Assembly: GCA_038210275.1 (NCBI GenBank)
Contig: JBBQWV010000001.1
Location: 186,001-250,000, forward strand
DNA from: PALSA-1296 sp038210275
GTDB lineage: Bacteria; Bacteroidota; Ignavibacteria; Palsa-1295
Direction: 5' to 3'
Length of the DNA: 64,000 bases
Shown: positions 8,284-18,087 of the stretch, one piece after another
Layout: each line of letters starts with the position of its first letter
Position numbering within the stretch: position 1 is the stretch's first letter
Translations under genes and position numbers: made by a program
The notes under the pieces: model-generated
Seen by the model: the letters and a program-made list of their open reading frames with translations, nothing else
Databases searched by the model: none
Told to the model about the DNA's origin: nothing

Positions 8284-9715
8284 TCCAAACGGAAAGATCA
8301 AGCATCGTTCGATGTCCGGAAGGGCATTGTATCTTGCTATCGACGTTCTGATCTTGAACGCCTCGTTTCAATTCGCATTCCTCGTACGATTCTCCGTGCT
8401 CCTTTTCCAATCACCGTATCTTCTCGAAGGCGCACCGACGAATATCTATAATCCGCTTGAGATTTATATCACCGGAGCATGGATCGTGATCTCTCTTGTT
8501 ACACGACTTTACGGAGATAAATTCGGTGCTCCGGCGGGAAGAATCCGCGATCTGTTCAAAGTTATCGGATTCCTTGCTACTGCAGTTCTTGTATTTATCG
8601 TAGCACAGGGTGGATATAATTATTATTCCCGTGCCTTCCTGTTGTATTTCTTCCTAATTTCATCTTCCGCTTTATTTATTGCCCGTATTATTATCAGTTC
8701 GACTGCAACACTTATGCGGACACGCGATTTTGCGAGTCGTGATATTCTCATTATCGGCGCAGGAAGAACAGGCGAAAGATTTTATTCGGCAGTGAGTAAT
8801 AATCCTGCGTTCGGATACCACGTCATAGGATTCTTAGATGATAACGGAATTGCCAGCAAGGTCAGACCGATGATTTTGGGAAAACTCGGCGATCTCGAAA
8901 GGATAACCTCAGTACAAAGAGTTGATGAAGTGGTGATCGCACTTCCGAAAGCAACCGAAGAAACAATTGCACAACTTGTGACGCAATGCGAAGACCAATG
9001 CATTCGCGTTAATGTTATTCCGAATGATTACGCAGCATTCGAAGGTAAGCGAGTTATTGAAGAAGTAGGAGAATTCTCACTCGTCAGAATGCGTGAAGCC
9101 CCTCTTGATCTGCCATCGAATAAAGCGTTAAAGCGCACGTTTGATATTATTTTTAGCCTTATTCTTCTGATCGTCGTTTTCCCTCCCGTATATTTGGTGA
9201 GTGCATTGCTTATCAAACTGACATCAAAAGGTCCTGTGTTTTTTAAACAGCTCAGAACCGGTGAGGTCGGTGCAAGTTTTATTTGTTATAAATTCAGAAC
9301 CATGCGCAATCTGCCTCGTGAAGTATCGGATTCTCTTCAGGCAGTGCCAAACGATCCGCGCCTGACGTGGATAGGTAGTATTCTTCGCCGTACAAATTTG
9401 GATGAGTTGCCGCAGTTTTGGAATGTTCTCAAAGGAGATATGTCCGTCATCGGTCCGCGCCCGCACATGCTTAAGCATACGGAAGATTATCGCAAGATAA
9501 TTGGTAACTATATGGTGCGCCACTTCGTAAAGCCGGGTGTGACAGGATGGGCGCAAGTCAATGGTTTGCGTGGTGCGACGAAAGCGCCGGAGAAGATGGA
9601 ACGACGCATAAAATTTGATGTACATTATATTGAGAATTGGTCTTTCATCTTTGATCTTACCATCGTATGGAAAACGATCATCACCATGCTTAAAGGCGAT
9701 AAGAATGCTTATTAA
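8270..9715 (+). CDS. Polyprenyl glycosylphosphotransferase (WcaJ/CpsE-like)
   Basis: A 481-residue membrane enzyme that transfers a sugar-1-phosphate onto undecaprenyl phosphate, the first step of a repeat-unit glycan. Order: four to five N-terminal membrane helices, a Rossmann-like domain (ILIIGAGRTGERFY), one more membrane segment (TFDIIFSLILLIVVFPP), then the catalytic sugar-transferase domain with KFRTM, DELPQFWNVLKGDMSVIGPR and KPGVTGWAQVNGLRG. The ATG at 8270 was chosen because it immediately precedes the first helix and gives a 14-nt overlap with the glycosyltransferase gene. Glucose or galactose is the usual sugar in this family; which one is used here is unknown. Confidence 0.93.
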   Translation: MAHIDPNGKIKHRSMSGRALYLAIDVLILNASFQFAFLVRFSVLLFQSPYLLEGAPTNIYNPLEIYITGAWIVISLVTRLYGDKFGAPAGRIRDLFKVIGFLATAVLVFIVAQGGYNYYSRAFLLYFFLISSSALFIARIIISSTATLMRTRDFASRDILIIGAGRTGERFYSAVSNNPAFGYHVIGFLDDNGIASKVRPMILGKLGDLERITSVQRVDEVVIALPKATEETIAQLVTQCEDQCIRVNVIPNDYAAFEGKRVIEEVGEFSLVRMREAPLDLPSNKALKRTFDIIFSLILLIVVFPPVYLVSALLIKLTSKGPVFFKQLRTGEVGASFICYKFRTMRNLPREVSDSLQAVPNDPRLTWIGSILRRTNLDELPQFWNVLKGDMSVIGPRPHMLKHTEDYRKIIGNYMVRHFVKPGVTGWAQVNGLRGATKAPEKMERRIKFDVHYIENWSFIFDLTIVWKTIITMLKGDKNAY

Positions 9716-9778
9716 ATTGAGAAAGAGGACTTCTCTTCGAGTTTTCAATTCCCAAGTTTTAGTTCTTAATTCATTCCG

Positions 9779-10297
9779 ATGAAATCCAAAGCAATATTTT
9801 TCGATCGTGACGGCGTAATTAATAAGCGCAACCTTGATGGCTACATTCAATCTTGGGAGGAATTTGTTTTTTTACCTGATGTCGGAGAGACTTTGAAAGA
9901 AGTAAAAAATAGCGATTATCTGGCGATCATCATTACCAATCAGCGCGGAGTAGGGCTTGGTTTAATGACGGAAAGTGATCTTGCAGAGATTCATAAGCAG
10001 ATGCAGGGAGAACTTCAGAAGCGAAACGGTGTTCAGTTCGATGATATATTCTTTTGCACTGATGCAAACAACGAATCAGGCAGACGGAAACCCTCTCCAG
10101 CTATGCTTCTCGAAGCCCAAGAAAAATATAATATTGATATCGCAATGAGTTGGATGATAGGTGACACAACTTCAGATATTGAAGCAGGAAAGCGGGCAGG
10201 TACGAAGACGGCATTTTTGCTCAATGAGCATGACGCACCGCCTAAGGATGCGACCATATCAATTGCGTCGTTACAGGAAATAGTTGAGTATATCTGA
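9779..10297 (+). CDS. HAD-IIIA phosphatase, GmhB/HisB-like
   Basis: A 172-residue HAD-superfamily phosphatase. Motif I is FFDRDGVINKR (nucleophile Asp and acid Asp), motif II ITNQRGVG, motif III Lys in GRRKPSPAM and motif IV IGDTTSDIEAGKRAG. This order is that of D-glycero-D-manno-heptose-1,7-bisphosphate 7-phosphatase. The Cys/His zinc loop normally present in GmhB and HisB-N is absent: the region CTDANNESGRR has one Cys. The substrate is therefore uncertain. Position after two polysaccharide genes supports a nucleotide-sugar or heptose role. Confidence 0.83.
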   Translation: MKSKAIFFDRDGVINKRNLDGYIQSWEEFVFLPDVGETLKEVKNSDYLAIIITNQRGVGLGLMTESDLAEIHKQMQGELQKRNGVQFDDIFFCTDANNESGRRKPSPAMLLEAQEKYNIDIAMSWMIGDTTSDIEAGKRAGTKTAFLLNEHDAPPKDATISIASLQEIVEYI

Positions 10298-10360
10298 AGC
10301 GCGTTTGCGTCTAATCCGCGGCTGCGGTTTGCGCCTACCTATAAGAAAAGAATCTTGTCG

Positions 10361-10368
10361 TAACTTTG
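10361..10368 (+). promoter_or_regulatory. TAnnTTTG box upstream of the TPR gene
   Basis: TAACTTTG lies 20 nt before the TTG start chosen for the TPR gene, which supports that start over one further upstream. No clear -33 element is visible. Confidence 0.5.
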
Positions 10369-10388
10369 CATTTTATTATTCTATACTA

Positions 10389-13300
10389 TTGAAGCGGTAT
10401 TTATTTTGTCTTGTTGTCTTCTCAGCTATTTTTTCTGCTGCAACTCTGGCTTCTGCACAGATCAATGAGCGGTCAGATCCTTTTGAAAAATCAGTGGAGC
10501 TGCAGAGCGGCGAACAAGGATTCGGTACTTCAAACTTTATTTCGGGCAATAAAAAACTTCTTCAAGAGCTCGAATCGTATTCCTCTTCAGAACGGACAGT
10601 TGAACTGACCCAATTACTTTCGTTAGAGGAATTCAGACAATCACAGCTCATCCTTGCGCAAAATCTTCTTCAAGACGCGATAGAGAATGAACCGAATACT
10701 TCTGTAAAGAGATCGGAAGCATTGTTGCTCTCTGCCATAGAATTACTATCGAGTTCTCCGCTAAAACTAAAAGAAATTGAGGAAGCCGGAAAAAAAATAA
10801 AGCAAATTCCGACACAGACATTTGCCGATGTGCCGGTTATTAATGCCGAGTATAAATTTTGGCTCGCAGAAATTTTGCGGTCTGAGCATGATATCTCAGG
10901 AGCCTTAGAATACTATTCCGATGCTTTACGAATTGATGACAACAGCAGCTTCAATGCGCTTCTACGTTTTCGCAGAGCAGAACTTTATGAGCATGAACTT
11001 CGCTACCTTGTTGCCGCTTCGGATTTTGATACGATCGCTTCGCATTCCGGAAATGCTCTTCGTCTCTATGCCTCATTACGCCGCGCTTCGCTTCTTCGCT
11101 CAATGGGAAAATATTCGGAGCTTCTTTCGGAAGTTTCACGTGCATCTTCTCTTGCCTCCGATACTGCACATCTTCGAATTCCGGATTATGTTCGGGACTT
11201 GGGATATTACTCCCCCCTCGAAAATATTCGTCGAACTCCGTATATGAAACGAGAGCGACTTTTCTCGAAAAACAGCAGTCTTGACTGGCAGCAAGATACA
11301 TTAATGCTGTCATCACACTACACACAGGCTGAGATCCTCCTCTTAAAAGGGACTGCATACTCAGGATTGAAACAGTATGATTCTGCGGAATTTTGTTTCG
11401 AGCGCGGAGAAAAATTTATAGATGCTCTGAATGATTCTATCTTTAGACCGGAAACACTCTTTCTAACCCATGCACTCAAATTCGAACACGGATGGATAAA
11501 ACTTTCTGAAGGCGAGAATCAGAAAGCGGCAGATATTTTTTTTGCTCTGGCGAAGGAAGATACAGCTTCGCATACGAATCCTCTTTTTACCGGAGGAACA
11601 ACCGACAATACGGGCGCATTTTATCATGAGGAGAAACCCTCTCTCTCAGGTACGAAGAGCATAAATGCTTTTGATGAACCGGAGACTTCCCGTTTTATCT
11701 ATGATGACTTTCCGGCGCGTGCCAGGTTTTATGCAGGTATTGCGCTATCGCGGGCTGGAAAGGTTATTCAGGCGCGGGATGTTCTGACAGATCTTTCGCA
11801 GGACCCGTCAGCGATCTATGCCGATATGGCACGATACCATCTTGCGCTTGTTGAATTCAAATCCGGACGTACTTTGCAAGCCGAAGGGTTACTCGCCCCT
11901 ATTGCCATGCGTCGATCTCAATCAGGTGTATTTGCTTCGATCCTACTTGGCGATCTGCATTACCGCCGTTCAAGTTTTGCAAAGGCGGCAGAGTATTTTG
12001 CGTTTGCTTTAGCGAATCTTCCTGACAATGATACTGCACTTCGCAGCATTTCTGCGCTTGAACGGGGATTAAGTTTGCTCCCCCTAGGGTCATGGAATGA
12101 ATCTGCGCAAGACCTAAAGTTATATGTGTCTTTAGCTGTAAATGAAACTCAAGGCTTAGATGAAGCGCTCTTCTGGCTCGGAAGAGCATATTTCCGCAGT
12201 GACAGCATCCCACAAGCACGAAATTGTTTTCGCAGAGTGCTTGATGAATTCCCGAATTCTTCGCGCCTCATTGATGCACAGTACGGTTATGCTTGGACGC
12301 TCTTTCGCAATGGAGAATATAAATCTGCCGATAGAGAATTCGCTAAGGTGATCGAGATGGATTCGATAACGCGCTATGCGTATGACGCACTTTCCAGACG
12401 AGGTGATGCACTCTATGCCGGAGGTGATCTGAAAAAAGCTGTCGCAATTTATAATCTCGCTGTTGATAGACCAACGTTCAATGAATACCGGACAACCCGA
12501 TCGCTCTATCAACTTGGTGTAATAAGAATGCGAAGCGACAGCGCGCATTCAGCTATGAATGCCTTTCATACGATCATAGCAAAATTTCCAAAATCCGATA
12601 TTCTTGACCGTGCATATTACAATTATGCCGTTGCCGGTTTCGCAATCAAACAAAATGAGAAAGCCGGTGAGGCAGTAAAAACTCTTGCCGTAAAATTCAA
12701 AGACTCTCCGTATGCGACGAAAGGGTTATATCTTGCTGCATCTGAAGAGGAACATAGTGGAGATCTGAAATCAGCTTTCGCAAGTTATAAAAAGATCATC
12801 TATACATATCCGTCTTCGCAAGAATTTGTACCCTCGTTATTCGGAGCATTAAATTCTTTGACACAATTAAAAAAGTACGACGAGGCAGTTGCATTATCGG
12901 ATTCATTTATGATGAAATCACCGAATGCTTCGTACGTCCCAAAACTTCTTTTCCGAAAGGGGGAGATTCAACTCCTTGCATCAAATCCGAAAAATGCGGA
13001 GCAGACATTTGAGAATTTCTCGGATCGGTTTCCAAGTGACACATTGCTTCCAATGGCTCGGTACTTACTTGGTAAGGCTGTAAGTGTAGGTGATAAAGCG
13101 AAAGGATACAGTTTCTACGAAGAAGTTACAGGAAAATACCCTCATTCAAACGCCGCGCCTTATGCTTATCTTGCAATGGCTCGATCTGAAAAAGGGAACA
13201 AAGAGAAAGCAGCAGAGCATTATTCGAAGGCATTTGATATGGAATATTATTCCAGCGACGTAGCGCCTGTTGCAATGCTTGAGTATGCAGGATTTGTGCG

Positions 13301-13781
13301 AAGTGAGTTTGGGGCTGATTCCGCTCTTGTTGTTTTTAATTCTATTACTGATCGATATTTAATCGAAACATCAGTTGGAGGAAAGGCGCAGCTCGAAGTT
13401 GCCGAAATTCTGCTTACACAATCCCAGAAAAACGAAGCAATTATTAAATTTCAAAAACTCGCCGATGCTCAGGAAGGGTATGAACTTGCAGCAGAATCCC
13501 GTTTGCGGTTAGGCCAACTCTATAAACGAGAGGGAGTGACGAAGAAGGCACTAACAGAATTTGACCATGCACGAGATGACAATAATACAACGAAAGACCA
13601 ACTGGGACGCTCCTATCTTGGATCAGCTGAATGCCACATTGCTCAGGGCGATAAAAAAACTGCGCGGCAGATTCTCGGAGAGCTTCTTGTGACAAGCGGA
13701 ATCCCAAAATCACGACGGGATGCTGCGAGAGAATTATTGGTGTCAATCACGCCAAAGAAAAAAATAAAGAAACACAAATAA
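10389..13781 (+). CDS. Large secreted tetratricopeptide-repeat protein
   Basis: A protein of about 1130 residues. A signal peptide (YLFCLVVFSAIFSAATLASAQ) begins right after the TTG start. The rest consists of many degenerate TPR-type helical repeats, for example ALFWLGRAYFRSDSIPQARN and LRLGQLYKREGVTKKALTEF. It ends in a Lys-rich tail (TPKKKIKKHK). A start further upstream (TTG at 10284) would add 35 residues lacking signal-peptide character and overlap the phosphatase gene. Such long periplasmic TPR proteins usually organise envelope complexes; the partner is unknown. A bidirectional terminator follows. Confidence 0.85.
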   Translation: MKRYLFCLVVFSAIFSAATLASAQINERSDPFEKSVELQSGEQGFGTSNFISGNKKLLQELESYSSSERTVELTQLLSLEEFRQSQLILAQNLLQDAIENEPNTSVKRSEALLLSAIELLSSSPLKLKEIEEAGKKIKQIPTQTFADVPVINAEYKFWLAEILRSEHDISGALEYYSDALRIDDNSSFNALLRFRRAELYEHELRYLVAASDFDTIASHSGNALRLYASLRRASLLRSMGKYSELLSEVSRASSLASDTAHLRIPDYVRDLGYYSPLENIRRTPYMKRERLFSKNSSLDWQQDTLMLSSHYTQAEILLLKGTAYSGLKQYDSAEFCFERGEKFIDALNDSIFRPETLFLTHALKFEHGWIKLSEGENQKAADIFFALAKEDTASHTNPLFTGGTTDNTGAFYHEEKPSLSGTKSINAFDEPETSRFIYDDFPARARFYAGIALSRAGKVIQARDVLTDLSQDPSAIYADMARYHLALVEFKSGRTLQAEGLLAPIAMRRSQSGVFASILLGDLHYRRSSFAKAAEYFAFALANLPDNDTALRSISALERGLSLLPLGSWNESAQDLKLYVSLAVNETQGLDEALFWLGRAYFRSDSIPQARNCFRRVLDEFPNSSRLIDAQYGYAWTLFRNGEYKSADREFAKVIEMDSITRYAYDALSRRGDALYAGGDLKKAVAIYNLAVDRPTFNEYRTTRSLYQLGVIRMRSDSAHSAMNAFHTIIAKFPKSDILDRAYYNYAVAGFAIKQNEKAGEAVKTLAVKFKDSPYATKGLYLAASEEEHSGDLKSAFASYKKIIYTYPSSQEFVPSLFGALNSLTQLKKYDEAVALSDSFMMKSPNASYVPKLLFRKGEIQLLASNPKNAEQTFENFSDRFPSDTLLPMARYLLGKAVSVGDKAKGYSFYEEVTGKYPHSNAAPYAYLAMARSEKGNKEKAAEHYSKAFDMEYYSSDVAPVAMLEYAGFVRSEFGADSALVVFNSITDRYLIETSVGGKAQLEVAEILLTQSQKNEAIIKFQKLADAQEGYELAAESRLRLGQLYKREGVTKKALTEFDHARDDNNTTKDQLGRSYLGSAECHIAQGDKKTARQILGELLVTSGIPKSRRDAARELLVSITPKKKIKKHK

Positions 13782-13809
13782 AAAAGGGAAGCTTTTGGCT
13801 TCCCTTTTT
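13781..13809. terminator. Bidirectional terminator
   Basis: A 12-bp stem AAAAAGGGAAGC / GCTTCCCTTTTT with a 5-nt loop lies between the convergent TPR and DinB-fold genes. It offers a T tract to both strands. Confidence 0.88.
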
Positions 13810-13815
13810 CTATTT

Positions 13816-14349
13816 TTATTTTATAGCTTCAGCAACGGGTTTCGGTTTGACATCAACACCTCTCCAGGCATTAGCAGTATTGATTTCCGCTCCCCACATT
13901 TTTGCATACGTAAAAAGTTGTAGCCTGTATGCAGCGAGATACTTCATTGAATTATTAAGCAATGCTTCAATCAGCATCACCTTCTGTCCCCAAGGATGTG
14001 TAGTCTCTTTGGTTAAGAGATCGTCATCGGTTAAAGGAGAAAGTAGTTCGGTGATCTTCTTTTTATCTTCTTCCAGAGCAGCGACAAAATCAGCAGGGTC
14101 AAGTTTGCTTGCTATTTCCCGTGCTGCTTTCATGCGTGCAATGTTTTCTTCCTTTGCCCATCCGCCGTTAACATAGGTTTGAACGGAGGCTCCACCAATA
14201 AATGCAAGATACTGGAGCAGCTCCCGAGTTGAGCGCATATCTTCGCGGGGACGCTTATCCATTGCGTCAGCGGGTATCTTTTCGTATAAATGCTGACAGA
14301 CGTTCAGATCCCTGATCATCGAGTCGAGAATATATTCTTTGAATGCCAT
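13816..14349 (-). CDS. DinB-fold protein
   Basis: A 177-residue four-helix bundle protein resembling the DinB/YfiT-like superfamily. The first helix (YILDSMIRDLNVCQHLYEKI), the PADAMDKRP turn and a later helix with THPWGQKVMLIEALLNNSMK agree with the family. Some members bind a divalent metal through three His residues; only the His of THPWG is obvious here, so thiol-transferase or metal activity is uncertain. It stands alone between a bidirectional terminator and the solute-binding protein genes. Confidence 0.7.
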   Translation of the reverse strand: MAFKEYILDSMIRDLNVCQHLYEKIPADAMDKRPREDMRSTRELLQYLAFIGGASVQTYVNGGWAKEENIARMKAAREIASKLDPADFVAALEEDKKKITELLSPLTDDDLLTKETTHPWGQKVMLIEALLNNSMKYLAAYRLQLFTYAKMWGAEINTANAWRGVDVKPKPVAEAIK

Positions 14350-14389
14350 ACGTTTCAGTTCTGAATTGTGAATTTTGTACTGCTAATAC

Positions 14390-16216
14390 TCAATTAGCAG
14401 AAACCTGTTTCACTCCGCCGCCGCTTGCTCCACGAATTTTCCACCACGATTGATTGAAACCTGGACGGACTGAATTCCAGGAAACATTATCAAAGCGGTC
14501 CACCCAGACAGCGGGATTTTCAGGAACCCAAAGAAGACAATTCCCTTGATCTTCATAAAATACTTGTTGAAATTCCTTTTGCAATCCCATACGTTTGGCC
14601 TCATCAAATTCCGAGCGAATAGATTCAAGTAAATGATCGGCACGGGGACTGGAATAGCTGCTGTAATTAGAACCGCGATTTTTGGCTTGTGATGAATGAT
14701 AGAGTTGGTAGTTGTCGGTCTCATAAGGATCATTCTGCCAGGCACCATACGCTGCTTCAAAATGATGATCCCGAAGTCTGTCCAGAAAAACAGACCATTC
14801 TGTGGTCTGAACTCCTGCATCAATTCCAACTTTATGAAAAGATTCTGCTATGATAAGTAGAACTTGTTTTCGTACTTCATTAACATTGGTGATAAATGTA
14901 AATTTAAACGGCACTAACTTTCCATCGATCTCTTTATCAAGGATACCATCACCGTCATGATCTTTCCAACCTGCGGAATCAAGCATCCGTTTAGCAAGAG
15001 CGACATCATAGGTGATCAATGGAATATCCTTATTATATTCTTTTCTCCAGAATGGAGTCGGTGATTGAGTTTGCTTAGCTAATCCGCCCAGTACTTTATC
15101 AATGATCGTCTTTCTGTCGATCAGATGAGCAAGTGCCCAACGAACTTTAACATCTTTGAAGTAAGGCTCCTCTAAATTCCAATTGATCAATATATATGAG
15201 CCAAGCGGGAAAGTAGTTTTTTTCAAAAAAGGTTGGATCGTTGTATCAATCTTTGTAAAATATGGCGGTTGCAGGAAGTAAATAAGGTCAATATCACGTG
15301 ACTTTAATGCTGTCACAGCCGCATTCCAATCGGCGATTAGTTTATAGATCAGCGTATCCGGGTGGATCTCTCCAAGAATTGAATTGCCTTTGTTTGTATA
15401 TAATGGATTACGGATGAGTATTATCTGATCGCTTGATCGCCATTCAGCCAGTTTATAAGGACCCGAACCAAAAATATATTTTGGATCACGTCCAAGTTCA
15501 GGTTTTACCATCCAATCGGCAAATTCTTTCATCGCAGGATTTGTTTTTAGCTTAGAGATCTTTGCGCTGTCGAGATTATCAGGATTGCCACCTTTTTCGA
15601 TGATCGCCGCAATATCATCCCATGAATATTGATCGGTAAGTCCCTTCGGATCAAAAATATGTTTCGGTAAGATGTAGAGATTGTCTCCAAAAATTTGCTC
15701 CTTGGCAAGAAAATACGGTTTTGAAAGCTTGAATCTTACCTTATAAGGATCTCCATCAATAAGCTCGGCACTATGCACTCCATCAACATAATTTCTCTTT
15801 TGAGCTGAATATGTGCTCAGAGGATTTTTAAGAGCTTTTAAACTGAAGATCACATCAGCTCCCGTAAGTTCATGTCCATCAGCAAACTTCACACCTTTGC
15901 GAAGTGTAAAATCATAGGTCATGTGATCGGCCGATTCAACAGGCATTGATTCGGCAAGCCAGGGAATATTGACTTCGCTCGTTTTTGGATCAATACGTAA
16001 AAGACGCTCGAAGATCTCTTCTTCCACGTATGTTTCATCTGCACCTGTTGAATTCTGCGGGTTGAGACGTTCTAACTCATTAAGAACGTGCTGGACAACT
16101 CTATTGGATGTTGAAAGCTGCACACCACCCGGTCCATTCCCCGTGCTTTTGCAGCCAAGAAAAAAGACCAAGGCTGAACTACAAATCGAAAAAAGTAGAA
16201 TGCGGAATATTTTCAT
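14390..16216 (-). CDS. Family-5 solute-binding lipoprotein (oligopeptide type)
   Basis: A 608-residue extracytoplasmic substrate-binding protein of the DppA/OppA (SBP family 5) class. The signal sequence ends in a lipobox (FFLGC, Cys about residue 22). Family signatures include FTLRKGVKFADGHELTGADV near residue 95, a central IFGSGPYKLAEW, and LAHLIDRKTIIDKVLGG. A calcium-loop-like WKDHDGDGILDKE is shared with its neighbour. It should be anchored in a membrane and present peptides or similar ligands to an ABC importer, but no permease or ATPase genes are adjacent. The downstream gene at 16309-18087 is a clear paralogue. Confidence 0.93.
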   Translation of the reverse strand: MKIFRILLFSICSSALVFFLGCKSTGNGPGGVQLSTSNRVVQHVLNELERLNPQNSTGADETYVEEEIFERLLRIDPKTSEVNIPWLAESMPVESADHMTYDFTLRKGVKFADGHELTGADVIFSLKALKNPLSTYSAQKRNYVDGVHSAELIDGDPYKVRFKLSKPYFLAKEQIFGDNLYILPKHIFDPKGLTDQYSWDDIAAIIEKGGNPDNLDSAKISKLKTNPAMKEFADWMVKPELGRDPKYIFGSGPYKLAEWRSSDQIILIRNPLYTNKGNSILGEIHPDTLIYKLIADWNAAVTALKSRDIDLIYFLQPPYFTKIDTTIQPFLKKTTFPLGSYILINWNLEEPYFKDVKVRWALAHLIDRKTIIDKVLGGLAKQTQSPTPFWRKEYNKDIPLITYDVALAKRMLDSAGWKDHDGDGILDKEIDGKLVPFKFTFITNVNEVRKQVLLIIAESFHKVGIDAGVQTTEWSVFLDRLRDHHFEAAYGAWQNDPYETDNYQLYHSSQAKNRGSNYSSYSSPRADHLLESIRSEFDEAKRMGLQKEFQQVFYEDQGNCLLWVPENPAVWVDRFDNVSWNSVRPGFNQSWWKIRGASGGGVKQVSAN

Positions 16217-16308
16217 ATGAATTGTAATAAATGTACGTTACGATGAGATCTCCGGCAATCAAACCGAATGGTTTAAATCGCTATTCGTCTATGGAGTAGT
16301 TCCCTCTA

Positions 16309-18087
16309 CTACTTTGGGGATTGCCACCAAGCAGGATTATAACCGGGATGAAACGGATACCAATGCACATTCGTGAATTTATTGTTCCAAACGACAGGAG
16401 AGTATGGCTCCCAAAGCATAGCCACTGGCTGCTCTTCGTAAAATACTTGTTGAAATTCTTTTTCCAAAATTATTCGTTTTGTCTCATCCATTTCTTTACG
16501 GATACCTTCGAGGAGCTTATCTGCGCCTTTACTTTTCCAGTTGTAGTAATTAGAGCCTCTATTCTTCGTTTGAGATGAATGGTAAAGTTGAAAATTATCT
16601 GTCTCCCCATCGTCATTTTGCCAGGCTCCGTAAGAAGCGTCAAATTCATGTTCTGCCAAACGGTCAATAAATACTGTCCAATCTAATGCAATGATATCGG
16701 CATGTATCCCGATTTCTCGCATACCTTCCGCAATGATGAGCAAAGTTTTTTTTCGAACTTCATTTGATGAATTCGTCATAAAAGAAAATTCAAATTTTAC
16801 ATTTTTTCCATCTATCTCTTTATCTAAGATGCCATCGCCATCGTGGTCTTCCCATCCTGCTTCCTTTAGTAATATTTTGGCTTTTTCCGGGTCAAAGGAA
16901 ATAAGCGGAATGTCGGCATTATATTCTTTTCTAAACGGAGATATAGGTGTTGCCACAGATTCACCCAAACCAAAGAGAACTTTATCTATAATGGTTTTCC
17001 TGTCTATCAGATGGGCAAGCGCTAAACGAACTTTTGGATCACTGAAATACGGCCGTTCATTATTCCATCCGATATAAGTGTAGTTTGATTGCGGCAAGGC
17101 AGTCTTCGAGAGAAAACGGAATTTATTTGTATCTATGCCCGGATACAGATAAGAGGGGAAAGAAGAGACTAAATCTACGTAATTTCCTTTTATTGCGGTT
17201 TCTGTGGCTCTCCAATCCGTGATTAATTTATAAATAATTGTATCAGGATATGTGACTCCCAGCGGCGAGCCACCTTTATTTATATAATATGGATTGCGGT
17301 TCAGAGTAATTTTGTCATTGGTTATCCATTCGGCAAGTTTATACGGACCGGAGCCGATGAGTTGGCTGGAGTCATGTTTAGATTCAATGGTGCAAAGTTG
17401 TTCTCCCTGTGATCTCATAGCGCGATCAGCCGAATTCTTTGACTTTTTTTTCATTATTGCTTCGATCTGATCGTTATTCATTCCACGATATTTTGCAAGA
17501 TCCTTCCAGGAGTATATATCACTTATCTTCTCAGGATCAAGGCAATGCTTCGGGACAATGGAAAACAATTCAGAGAAAAACATTTCGCGAATCTCCCAAT
17601 TCGGTTTTGTAAGTATGAATCGGATCTTATACTGGTCATGATCTATCAATTCTACACTTTTAATGAACTCGGCATATTGATGAGCCATGCCTCGGGTCAT
17701 GCTGCATCTATTGAAAGGGTTTTTTATCGCTTTTAGTGTGAAGATGACATCGGCTCCGGTCAATTCTACTCCGTCAGAAAATTTAATTCCTTTGCGAAGT
17801 GTAAAATCGAATTGCTTATGATCTGCTGATTCAACCGGAAGAGATTCTGCAAGCCAGGGAATATCCGGTTCCAGCGTAACTGGATTCCTGCGAATAAGTG
17901 TCTCGAAAATTTGGTTTTCGATTCTGCCTTCCGGTTCGCTCCCTGAAGTTAAGGGATTTAATGTTTCCGGCTCCCAGATAATATGTTCCCGGATGACGTT
18001 TTCCTTCTGTGCGGTTGCATCGCCTACAAAAAAGAAAATTGCCCACATGAGGAATGCTAATTTCAGAATTACGTTCTTTGTTGCCAT
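16309..18087 (-). CDS. Family-5 solute-binding protein, second copy
   Basis: A 592-residue paralogue of the adjacent solute-binding lipoprotein, with the same signatures (FTLRKGIKFSDGVELTGADV, LAHLIDRKTIIDKVLFG, WEDHDGDGILDKEIDGK). It lacks a lipobox: the signal peptide MATKNVILKLAFLMWAIFFF ends in a signal-peptidase-I-like ATA-Q. The start at 18087 was selected because the signal peptide begins there; the longer frame to 18147 adds 20 residues without signal character. Its ATG and the ATG of the divergent YciI gene share two bases within CATG. An inserted segment (about residues 215-250) distinguishes it from its neighbour. Confidence 0.92.
   Translation of the reverse strand: MATKNVILKLAFLMWAIFFFVGDATAQKENVIREHIIWEPETLNPLTSGSEPEGRIENQIFETLIRRNPVTLEPDIPWLAESLPVESADHKQFDFTLRKGIKFSDGVELTGADVIFTLKAIKNPFNRCSMTRGMAHQYAEFIKSVELIDHDQYKIRFILTKPNWEIREMFFSELFSIVPKHCLDPEKISDIYSWKDLAKYRGMNNDQIEAIMKKKSKNSADRAMRSQGEQLCTIESKHDSSQLIGSGPYKLAEWITNDKITLNRNPYYINKGGSPLGVTYPDTIIYKLITDWRATETAIKGNYVDLVSSFPSYLYPGIDTNKFRFLSKTALPQSNYTYIGWNNERPYFSDPKVRLALAHLIDRKTIIDKVLFGLGESVATPISPFRKEYNADIPLISFDPEKAKILLKEAGWEDHDGDGILDKEIDGKNVKFEFSFMTNSSNEVRKKTLLIIAEGMREIGIHADIIALDWTVFIDRLAEHEFDASYGAWQNDDGETDNFQLYHSSQTKNRGSNYYNWKSKGADKLLEGIRKEMDETKRIILEKEFQQVFYEEQPVAMLWEPYSPVVWNNKFTNVHWYPFHPGYNPAWWQSPK

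Noticed and set aside
16691..17077. 128-codon plus-strand frame opposite the solute-binding protein
   Set aside because: It is a mirror of the highly supported minus-strand gene, Ser/Phe-rich in the way antisense frames usually are.
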